A stretch of 21,708 bases of DNA from Candidatus Atribacteria bacterium (GTDB taxonomy: Bacteria; Atribacterota; JS1; SB-45; 34-128). The stretch lies in contig DMCY01000108.1 in assembly GCA_003451675.1 (NCBI GenBank), positions 1-21,708 on the forward strand, in the 5' to 3' direction. Every line of letters starts with the position of its first letter. Position 1 is the first letter of the stretch. The translations under genes were made by a program, and so were the position numbers. The notes beneath the pieces are model-generated. The model ran no database searches and was not told where the DNA came from. It was given only the letters and a program-made list of their open reading frames with translations. Below are positions 15,656-21,708 of this stretch, one piece after another.

Positions 15656-17359
15656 ATGAAATTATTAAGAATTAATTTAAATAATAAAGATACTAATTAT
15701 CAAAAAATCTCTGAAAAATTTTTAACTATCGGAGGACGAGGATTAATAGCTATTTTAATGAATGAAGAGGTTAGAGCACAATGTTATCCTTTAGGACCTG
15801 AAAATAAATTAATTATTAGTAATGGACCTCTTGCCGGTCTTGGAATATCTAGTGCCGGTCGTATTTCAATAGGTGCAAAAAGCCCTTTAACTGGAGGAAT
15901 TAAAGAAAGCAATAGTGGGGGGACATTTGCTGATTCAATGGCAAAAATGGGGTTAAGGGCCATAATTTTAGAAGGAATGGTTAAGGAGGATAAATGGTAT
16001 TTTTTAAAGATAGATGAGGAAAAGGTAGAATTTATTTCAGCTGATGATTATATTGGATTAGGTAATTATGCTACTGCAAAAAAACTTTTTAAAAGGTTTG
16101 GGAATAAATATAGTCTGATAACTATTGGACAAGCTGGTGAGCAGAAATTAATTAATTCTGGGTTAGCTCTAACTGATTTACATAATCGTCCTGGCCGAAT
16201 GGCTGCTCGGGGCGGACTTGGCGCAGTAATGGGCTCTAAAAAGATTAAAGGGATTTTGCTTAACAAAAAAGGAACATATAAAAATTATAAAACTGATAGC
16301 GAAAAATTTGAAGCTGTTCGCAAAGCATACCATAAAATTATTAATGAATGTGAACGAATTAAAGTTTTGGCTGAGTATGGAACTGCATCAACAGTTATGG
16401 ATGCTCAAAGAGTAGGTGCCTTACCAACTTTTAACTTTAGCAGGGGACAATTTGATGGAGCAGAAAATCTTTCCGGGGAAAATATTTATAATTTAATTAA
16501 AGAACGCGGTGGAGAAGGGAAAAATACAGAAGCTTGTATGTCCGGCTGTTTAATTAGATGTTCTAATGTTTTTCCAGATAAAAAAGGAAAAGAAATTGTT
16601 GCACCATTAGAATATGAGACATTAGGTTTAATTGGTTCTAATTTAGGTATTTCAGACCCAGATGAAGTAGCTAAAATTAATTATATTTGTAATGATTATG
16701 GGCTTGATACTATTGAAACCGGGGGAGCGCTAGGTGTAATGGCTGAGGCAGGGTTAGTAAAGTTTGGTGATGCCAAAGAATTTATTAATATATTAAAAGA
16801 AGTGCCTAAAAATAAATGGAGGGGCCGAATGGTAGGAATGGGAACAGGAATTACGGCAAAATTTTTAAATGTAAGACGTTCTCCGGTAGTGAAAAATCAA
16901 TGTATGTCAGCCTATGATCCTCGTGCTGTAAAGGGCACAGGGGTTACTTATGCCACGTCACCTATGGGGGCTGACCATACTGCTGGATTAACTATTTTTA
17001 TGCCTATAGATCATCATAATAAAAAAGATCAGGTTAAAATTTCACGGTTAATGCAAATTAGCCGAGCTGCATACGATTCTTTGGGTTTGTGTGTTTTTTT
17101 GATGGCAGCAACAGCATCTCATCCGGATATAATTGTAGCATTATTAAATAGTCTATACGGATTAGAATTGAAACCAGAATATATCAATGAGTTAGGAAAA
17201 TTAACTATCTCATTAGAAAAGAAATATAATAAAGATGCAAGAATGGGAAAGAATGATGATCGTATCCCTGAATTCTTTAAAGAAGAAACACTGCCTCCTT
17301 TTGATTTAACTTGGGATATAGAAGATAAAGAATTAGATGAGATTTTTTTAGATTTATAA
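15656..17359 (+). CDS. Aldehyde:ferredoxin oxidoreductase family protein (tungsten/molybdenum pterin enzyme)
   Basis: A 567-residue AOR-family enzyme with both N- and C-terminal family domains. GGRGL near 26-30, KSPLTGG (75-81), the pterin-contact region RMAARGGLGAVMGSKK (181-196) and YDPRAVKGTGVTYATSPMGA (420-439) are family signatures. A [4Fe-4S] site is visible as C294, C298, C302 and C479; spacing of the first two is C-x3-C, not the C-x2-C of Pyrococcus AOR. The usual reaction is ferredoxin-linked oxidation of an aldehyde to an acid, or the reverse; some relatives reduce aromatic thioesters. It heads an operon with a UbiD decarboxylase 26 bases downstream. AAGGAAG (15641-15647) precedes ATG. 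Substrate unknown. Confidence 0.9.
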   Translation: MKLLRINLNNKDTNYQKISEKFLTIGGRGLIAILMNEEVRAQCYPLGPENKLIISNGPLAGLGISSAGRISIGAKSPLTGGIKESNSGGTFADSMAKMGLRAIILEGMVKEDKWYFLKIDEEKVEFISADDYIGLGNYATAKKLFKRFGNKYSLITIGQAGEQKLINSGLALTDLHNRPGRMAARGGLGAVMGSKKIKGILLNKKGTYKNYKTDSEKFEAVRKAYHKIINECERIKVLAEYGTASTVMDAQRVGALPTFNFSRGQFDGAENLSGENIYNLIKERGGEGKNTEACMSGCLIRCSNVFPDKKGKEIVAPLEYETLGLIGSNLGISDPDEVAKINYICNDYGLDTIETGGALGVMAEAGLVKFGDAKEFINILKEVPKNKWRGRMVGMGTGITAKFLNVRRSPVVKNQCMSAYDPRAVKGTGVTYATSPMGADHTAGLTIFMPIDHHNKKDQVKISRLMQISRAAYDSLGLCVFLMAATASHPDIIVALLNSLYGLELKPEYINELGKLTISLEKKYNKDARMGKNDDRIPEFFKEETLPPFDLTWDIEDKELDEIFLDL

Positions 17360-17385
17360 ATATTTTATAAGAGGAGATTATTTCA

Positions 17386-18726
17386 ATGGGAGAAATTAAT
17401 GATTTACGTAGCTTTTTAAAAGTATTAAAAGAGAACAACCAGCTAATGACTATTGATAAGCAAGTAAATTTGAAGTGGGAATTAGGTAGTATTTTAGCAA
17501 CCTTGGAAAGAATGGAAGGCAAGGCAGCTTATTTTTCTAAAATTAAAGGATATTCAATACCAGTAATAGGAGGGCTTTTAGCAAGTCATAAAAGAATTGC
17601 TCTTGCCTTAGGATGCAAAGTAGATGAAATATCTGAGAAATTAGAATGTGCATTAGATAATCCTATAAAGCCATTAGTAGTAGATGATGCTCCCTTTATG
17701 GAAAATGTTATTATTGGTGATCGTGTTGATTTGGGAAAAATACCAATTCCTATTCATGCCCCTAAAGACGGTGGTTCCTTTATTACTGCTGGAGTAACAG
17801 TTTCCAAAGGTCTTAATAATAATCGTCAAAATTTATCTTTTCAGCGTTTACATATTAAAGATAAAAATAAAACAGGGATTATGATAAATGAATGGAGACA
17901 TTTAAAAGAATTTTTAGATAGTGCTGAAGCTGTAGGTAAGCCACTTCCAATAGCAATAGCTGTAGGAGTAGATCCGGTAATAATGATAGCTGCTGGAGTC
18001 AGATACAAGGGAGATGAAATAGAAATAGCCGGAGGTTTAAGAGGAAGAGCGATTGAAGTTGCAAAGTGCCATACTTGCAACATTTATGTTCCAGCAAATA
18101 CTGAATTTGTAATTGAAGGAGAAATAATTCCTAAAGTGCATGAAGAGGAAGGCCCGTTAGCTGAATTTACTGGGCATTATGGAAATATATCTAAAAGTCC
18201 AATATTTAAGGTAAAAGCTATATGTTATCGTAATAATCCTATTTGGCAAACTCTAAATGGTGGATCTTTTGAACATATTAATTTAGGTAATGTATTGCCT
18301 CGTGAGCCTCTTTTAAAAAAATTTACTACTTACGTTTCTAAAAATGTAAAAAATGTACACATTCCCCCTTATGGTTCTGGATTTTTAGCTGTCATTTCCT
18401 TGGAAAAGAAAAATCCGGGAGAAGCAAAAAATGTTGCTCTGGCAGCGATGACCAGTCATATAAATATAAAAAATGTCATTGTAGTAGATCCGGATGTTGA
18501 TATATATAGTCCTGCTGAAATAATGTGGGCTCTTTCTACTCGGGTTGACCCTAAAAAAGATATTTTTTATATACCATATTCGCAAGGTCATGAATTAGAT
18601 CCTGCGAGTGATGAGCGAGGAGTTCAAACTAAAATGGGAATAGATGCTACCCTTTGGGGAAAAAAGAAAAATTTAAAAAAGGTTATATATAAGAAAATCG
18701 ATTTAAACAATTATATCTCAAAATGA
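17386..18726 (+). CDS. UbiD family prenylated-FMN-dependent decarboxylase
   Basis: A 446-residue UbiD-family protein. The catalytic triad of the family is visible: R154 (SFQRLHI), E255 and E260 in HEEEGPLAEFTGHYG, with the same E-x4-E spacing as fungal Fdc1. VGVDPVIMIAAG, and CHTCNIYVPANTEFVIEGE before the glutamates, are family blocks. These enzymes reversibly decarboxylate alpha,beta-unsaturated, aromatic or heteroaromatic acids and need prFMN made by UbiX, encoded at 20217. With no ubiquinone genes and a catabolic setting, a degradative role is more likely than ubiquinone synthesis. GAGGAG precedes ATG 17386. Pairing with AOR suggests an acid made or used by that enzyme; this is inferred. 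Confidence 0.92.
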   Translation: MGEINDLRSFLKVLKENNQLMTIDKQVNLKWELGSILATLERMEGKAAYFSKIKGYSIPVIGGLLASHKRIALALGCKVDEISEKLECALDNPIKPLVVDDAPFMENVIIGDRVDLGKIPIPIHAPKDGGSFITAGVTVSKGLNNNRQNLSFQRLHIKDKNKTGIMINEWRHLKEFLDSAEAVGKPLPIAIAVGVDPVIMIAAGVRYKGDEIEIAGGLRGRAIEVAKCHTCNIYVPANTEFVIEGEIIPKVHEEEGPLAEFTGHYGNISKSPIFKVKAICYRNNPIWQTLNGGSFEHINLGNVLPREPLLKKFTTYVSKNVKNVHIPPYGSGFLAVISLEKKNPGEAKNVALAAMTSHINIKNVIVVDPDVDIYSPAEIMWALSTRVDPKKDIFYIPYSQGHELDPASDERGVQTKMGIDATLWGKKKNLKKVIYKKIDLNNYISK

Positions 18727-18769
18727 TATATTTTGCTTTAATAATGTTTTATAAAAAAAGGAGAAAAAA

Positions 18770-19915
18770 ATGATAGAAACAATGTTTAATTTACCCACTA
18801 AAATTGTGGCTAAACCAGGAATTTATCTTCAATTACCAAAATTTCTAAATTCTGATGTTAATACTTTAATCATTACAGATAAAGGTTTAGTTAAAACAGG
18901 AATAGTTGATAAAGTAAAAAATGTTTTAATAGAGAAAAAAATTAATGTTGAAATATATTCGGATGTAAAACCAAATCCAAACGAAGAAGTAGTAAATAAA
19001 ATAACTACTTTTATTAAAAAAAATAGTTTCAAACAAGTAATAGCTTTAGGAGGAGGAAGCACGATTGATGCGGCTAAGGCAGCCTGTTGTTTGTCTACCA
19101 ATGAAGGTCTATTAGAGGATTACCAATGGAATAATCGCTCTTTTGAAAATTTACCTTTACCCTTGATCGCAATCCCTACTACAGCTGGAACAGGTAGTGA
19201 AGTAACCGGAGTTGCGGTAATTACGAGTAGAAATATTAAAAAAGGAATAAATGCAAAAGAAATATTTCCTAAGATAGCTCTTGTAGATGCACAATTAATG
19301 ACTTCTTTGCCCCCATATCTAACTGCTATTACCGGGATGGACGCACTTTCCCATGCTATAGAGTCTTATTTAGGGCTAAATGCTAATCCTTTTACTGATG
19401 GTTTGGCAATCGAATCTATAAAATCAATAAGTAAATTTTTGCTTCGTGCATATGCTAATGGTAATGATTTAGAGGCAAGACATAATATGGCAGTTGCAAG
19501 CACTATGGCTGGTTTATCTATGGATCAAGCAGGTTTAGGTATAGTTCATTCTCTCGCAAGTCCGGTTTGTGCATATCTTCATTGGTCGCATGGCTTAGCT
19601 TGTTCAATTCTTTTGCCTTATGGTATGAAATATAATTTAATAGCTCGTCGGTCTAAAATGGCTTACATTGCTGAGTTAATGGGAGCGAATGTATTTGGTT
19701 TACCAGAAAGAGAAATGGCGCAAATGGCCGTCGAAAGTGTTTTGGCCTTAGAAGAAGATTTAAATTTAGATAAAATTATTGAGGAAAAGATAAAAGTTAA
19801 ACCAGATTTAGATGAGTTTGGCAAAAATGCAGCAAGTATGTTTTTAATAAAAAATAATCCACGTCAAGCCTCACCACAAGATTGTAGCGAAATATTTGCT
19901 GAAATTTTTAGGTAG
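18770..19915 (+). CDS. Iron-containing alcohol dehydrogenase
   Basis: A 381-residue group III alcohol dehydrogenase. GGGSTIDAAKA (94-104) binds NAD(P), PTTAGTGSEVT (136-146) is the conserved nucleotide loop, and metal ligands are D191, H195, H260 and H274, with the same spacing as in FucO. All ligands are present. It interconverts an alcohol and aldehyde (or a 2-hydroxyacid and oxoacid) and could supply or remove the aldehyde handled by the AOR-family enzyme. AAAGGAG precedes ATG 18770, 43 bases after the UbiD stop. It ends this operon; a 301-base gene-free gap follows. Confidence 0.92.
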   Translation: MIETMFNLPTKIVAKPGIYLQLPKFLNSDVNTLIITDKGLVKTGIVDKVKNVLIEKKINVEIYSDVKPNPNEEVVNKITTFIKKNSFKQVIALGGGSTIDAAKAACCLSTNEGLLEDYQWNNRSFENLPLPLIAIPTTAGTGSEVTGVAVITSRNIKKGINAKEIFPKIALVDAQLMTSLPPYLTAITGMDALSHAIESYLGLNANPFTDGLAIESIKSISKFLLRAYANGNDLEARHNMAVASTMAGLSMDQAGLGIVHSLASPVCAYLHWSHGLACSILLPYGMKYNLIARRSKMAYIAELMGANVFGLPEREMAQMAVESVLALEEDLNLDKIIEEKIKVKPDLDEFGKNAASMFLIKNNPRQASPQDCSEIFAEIFR

Positions 19916-19934
19916 GCAGTAAATTAATTTATTA

Positions 19935-20045
19935 TTAAGCCGCATACAACTCCAGACTCCTGCCTGGAAATGTAGTGGTTCCCCGAAGGGCTTAAGCTCG
20001 TTTTTGCTTGTAACCAAAAGATACCTTCAGCTCCTGCTGAGTGAC
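19935..20045 (-). mobile_element. Probable fossil right end of an IS200/IS605-type element (TnpB tail plus hairpin region)
   Basis: On the minus strand a short open stretch ends VTQQELKVSFGYKQKRA-stop (stop at 19994-19992), resembling the C-terminal tail of TnpB proteins. It is followed by a G+C-richer structured segment: a CCC-TTCG-GGG hairpin, a CCAG/CTGG hairpin (19952-19955 with 19964-19967), and outer arms TTAAGCC/GGCTTAA (19935-19941 with 19989-19995). This arrangement recalls the omega-RNA/right-end region of IS200/IS605 elements. No transposase body is present, so at most a remnant survives. It occupies the first part of the 19916-20216 gap; the rest holds the ubiX promoter and leader. 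The assignment rests on pattern memory, not a database match. Confidence 0.4.
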
Positions 20046-20064
20046 TTTTACTAATAAAAAATAT

Positions 20065-20093
20065 TTGACATCGGTGTACTATTAATTTAAAAT
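20065..20093 (+). promoter_or_regulatory. Sigma-70 type promoter of ubiX
   Basis: TTGACA (20065-20070), exactly 17 bases, and TAAAAT (20088-20093). The 15 bases ending in the -35 box (20056-20070) are identical to those at 18-32 before the regulator's promoter, so both share an A-tract next to the -35. The predicted leader to ubiX is roughly 115 bases and contains the operator-like site and repeat copy A. Confidence 0.7.
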
Positions 20094-20103
20094 TAGATCA
20101 ATA

Positions 20104-20126
20104 ATATGTCTGCTTGTATGATGTAT
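20104..20126. promoter_or_regulatory. Operator-like site related to the AOR palindrome
   Basis: ATATGTCT-GCTTGTA-TGATGTAT agrees at 17 of 23 positions with the perfect palindrome at 15504-15526, and five of the six differences are transitions. Its own arms are imperfect (5 of 8 complementary). It starts 11 bases after the -10 box. A shared regulator for the AOR-UbiD operon and ubiX would make sense because UbiD needs the UbiX product. Confidence 0.35.
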
Positions 20127-20215
20127 TATTTATAAAAAAAATTTAAATATAATCTAAACCGAATAACTTAATTAAAAATTAAATATTATGTAAAAAATAT
20201 AAAAAGGTGCAAAGT
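20123..20215 (+). repeat. Direct repeat copy A, ubiX leader
   Basis: About 90 bases, strongly similar to 20874-20966 downstream of ubiX. The best block, 20142-20209, contains TTTAAATATAAT, a CGAATA-CTTA element and TAAAAAATATAAAAA. Hand alignment over about 80 columns shows few substitutions and three short gaps. This copy includes the ubiX ribosome site (AAAGGTG), which copy B has lost. Low complexity inflates similarity, but the ordered match is too long for chance. Confidence 0.75.
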
Positions 20216-20216
20216 C

Positions 20217-20855
20217 ATGAAACGATTTATTGTTGGAATTACCGGAGCTAGTGGTTCTATTTTTGGAATTAGATTGGTAGAAGAACTTTTAAAAAAGGAT
20301 TATAAGGTATATATAATAATTACTAAAATGGGAAGATTAATAATAGAAAGAGAATTAAATATAAATATATATACATGTATAAAAAATAAAAAGGAAATTG
20401 AAGATAATTTACTTAAATATTTAATAGAAAAAACAAAAATTGTAAAAGATATTTTAAAAGAAAAAATAGAATATCTTCCTATCGAACAAATAGATAGTCC
20501 TGTAAGTAGTGGATCATTTTTAACCGAAGGGATGGCTATAGTACCTTGTTCTATGTCAACTTTATCAGGAATATCTCAAGCGAGATCGCTTAATCTTTTA
20601 GAAAGAGCGGCAGATGTAAATTTAAAAGAAGGACGTCCTTTACTTTTAGCACCAAGAGAGATGCCTTTGAATGCTCTTCATCTAGAAAATATGTTAAGGT
20701 TAAGTAAATTAGGAGTAATAATTGCTCCACCAATACCCGGATTTTATAATGATCCTAAGAACTTAGATGATTTAGTAGATTTTGTGGTTGGAAAAATTAT
20801 GGATTGTTTAAAAATCCCAAATAATTTATTTAAAAGGTGGAGTGAGTTAAATTAG
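20217..20855 (+). CDS. ubiX: Flavin prenyltransferase UbiX
   Basis: A 212-residue flavoprotein of the UbiX/Pad1 family. GITGASG (7-13) is the FMN-binding loop, VPCSMSTLSGIS the conserved middle block, and PLLLAPREMP...LHLENMLRLSKLGVIIAPPIPGFY the C-terminal prenyl-phosphate and FMN region. The enzyme joins a dimethylallyl group to FMN to form prFMN, the cofactor of the UbiD-family enzyme at 17386. A central stretch (about residues 50-90) is unusually rich in Lys, Ile and Glu and may be slightly expanded. G+C is the lowest among the coding regions here. It is transcribed separately from ubiD from its own promoter and lies between direct repeats. Confidence 0.95.
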   Translation: MKRFIVGITGASGSIFGIRLVEELLKKDYKVYIIITKMGRLIIERELNINIYTCIKNKKEIEDNLLKYLIEKTKIVKDILKEKIEYLPIEQIDSPVSSGSFLTEGMAIVPCSMSTLSGISQARSLNLLERAADVNLKEGRPLLLAPREMPLNALHLENMLRLSKLGVIIAPPIPGFYNDPKNLDDLVDFVVGKIMDCLKIPNNLFKRWSELN

Positions 20856-20873
20856 AAGTAAAAAATATTAAGC

Positions 20874-20966
20874 GTTATTATAAAAAAATTTATTTAAATA
20901 TAATATAAATCGAATAGCTTAGTTAAAATTAAATATTGTGTAAAAAATATAAAAATGCAAAAAAGT
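20874..20966 (+). repeat. Direct repeat copy B, leader of the aminotransferase
   Basis: Second copy of the ubiX leader sequence; best block 20893-20958. It keeps the TATAAT-like box (20899-20904; the same box is at 20148-20153 in copy A). It is placed before an unrelated gene, so the two copies bracket ubiX. Recombination between them would remove ubiX. The region up to 20996 otherwise contains only GGAGG (20978-20982). Confidence 0.75.
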
Positions 20967-20996
20967 AAAATTATTATGGAGGATAAAGCAATCCCA

Positions 20997-21708
20997 ATGT
21001 ATAAAAAATTATTTATTCCCGGTCCTACTCATGTTACTGAAGATGTCCTGCAAAAGATGGCTACTCCCATGATTGGTCACCGAACTAAAGAGGCTTCCAA
21101 TCTGCAGAGAAACATCAGTGAGAAACTAAGAAAACTGATGTATACCCAAAATGAGATTTTGCTATCCACTTCTTCCGGTAGCGGCCTTATGGAAGGAGCT
21201 GTTCGTTCCTGTACCCAAAAAAGAGCCGCAGTATTTTCTTGTGGTAATTTTGGTAATCGCTGGTTTAAGATGGCCGAGGACAATAATGTACCCGCCGATA
21301 AGTTTGAAGTAGAGTGGGGATTGCCTAACACTGCGGAATCAGTAGACCAGGTTTTAGCTACCGGTAAATATGACCTTATCACTGTAACCCATAATGAGAC
21401 TTCCACCGGGATAATGAATCCCGTAGGCCAGATTGCCCCGATAGTGAAAAAATATCCTGAAGTAATATTCTGCGTAGATGCGGTAAGCTCATTAGGCGGG
21501 GCTAAGATAGAAGTAGATAAGGGGGGAATCGATATCTGTATAACCTCCAGCCAGAAGTGTTTGGGTTTACCTCCCGGACTATCCCTCTGTTCTATATCGG
21601 AAAAAGCCTTAGAGGCCGCCAGAAAAGTTAAATTCAGAGGGACTTACTTTGATCTTTTGCAGATCTATAATTGTATTCAAAAGAAAGATTATCAATATCC
21701 TTCTACCC
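20997..21708 (+). CDS. Class V aminotransferase (alanine/serine-glyoxylate type), 3' end outside window
   Basis: An open frame runs off the window; 237 residues are visible. It starts MYKKLFIPGPTHVTEDVL, the usual opening of alanine-glyoxylate, serine-pyruvate and ureidoglycine-glyoxylate aminotransferases. D161 in CVDAVSSLGG contacts the PLP ring nitrogen and K187 in SSQKCLGLPPG is the PLP lysine. These enzymes move amino groups to or from glyoxylate or pyruvate. GGAGG (20978-20982) is 14 bases before ATG 20997, rather far; ATG 20976 in the same frame would put that site inside the gene. Base composition is markedly more G+C-rich than ubiX, so it may belong to the core genome beyond the island. 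Confidence 0.88.
   Translation, partial: MYKKLFIPGPTHVTEDVLQKMATPMIGHRTKEASNLQRNISEKLRKLMYTQNEILLSTSSGSGLMEGAVRSCTQKRAAVFSCGNFGNRWFKMAEDNNVPADKFEVEWGLPNTAESVDQVLATGKYDLITVTHNETSTGIMNPVGQIAPIVKKYPEVIFCVDAVSSLGGAKIEVDKGGIDICITSSQKCLGLPPGLSLCSISEKALEAARKVKFRGTYFDLLQIYNCIQKKDYQYPST

Noticed and set aside
19916..20216. Riboswitch (for example a molybdenum/tungsten cofactor RNA) before ubiX
   Set aside because: The structured segment lies upstream of the -35 box at 20065, so it would not be in the ubiX message, and I see no conserved riboswitch core.
21077..21406. 109-residue open frame on the minus strand
   Set aside because: It is the antisense shadow of the class V aminotransferase, whose plus-strand frame carries the PLP motifs.

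Overview
This window reads as part of an AT-rich, anaerobic bacterial chromosome. Every gene I can support lies on the + strand. Shine-Dalgarno sites are strong (AGGAGG, GGAGG), and a perfect sigma-70 type promoter (TTGACA-17-TATAAT) stands at the left edge, so the host is a bacterium even though two genes belong to the archaeal-type methenyl-tetrahydromethanopterin cyclohydrolase (Mch) family. Anaerobic life is suggested by an aldehyde:ferredoxin oxidoreductase (tungsten/molybdenum pterin) family enzyme, a UbiD/UbiX pair, an iron-sulfur flavoprotein and ferredoxin-like domains. The solute-binding protein has a plain signal peptide without a lipobox cysteine, which hints at a two-membrane cell. 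An uncultivated lineage such as Atribacterota would fit, but that is a weak guess.

Layout. 1-830: a GntR/HutC-type regulator with its own promoter. 950-6430: an iron-sulfur flavoprotein, then a complete BMP-type (purine-nucleoside/base class) ABC importer: double ATPase, binding protein, two permeases. 6500-11130: an ATZ/TRZ/MtaD-type amidohydrolase, Mch paralogue 1, and three parts of a HcnABC/opine-oxidase-like amine dehydrogenase (2Fe-2S subunit, FAD subunit with an added 2x[4Fe-4S] ferredoxin domain, separate Bfd-like 2Fe-2S protein). 11280-13240: thiamine-diphosphate E1 alpha and beta (AcoAB-like) with no E2 or E3. 13270-15450: the FAD amine-oxidising catalytic subunit and Mch paralogue 2. 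15650-19920: AOR-family oxidoreductase, UbiD-family decarboxylase and iron-containing alcohol dehydrogenase. 19920-20216: a probable IS200/IS605 fossil followed by a promoter. 20217-20855: flavin prenyltransferase UbiX, lying between two copies of a roughly 90-bp leader. 20997-end: a class V aminotransferase cut by the window edge.

How it may work together (inference). The layout looks like a regulated catabolic island: import of a nucleoside-like or N-heterocyclic compound, hydrolytic deamination, C1 or ring handling by two Mch-type cyclohydrolases, flavin-linked oxidation of an amine or amino acid, aldehyde/acid and alcohol redox steps, and prFMN-dependent decarboxylation. One pathway using most of these parts is anaerobic purine fermentation, which passes through an imidazole carboxylate, a decarboxylation, formiminoglycine, glycine and a methenyl-pterin C1 unit. 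In that reading Mch would replace the usual folate cyclohydrolase. The substrate cannot be settled from sequence alone. I saw no tRNA, rRNA or CRISPR array.
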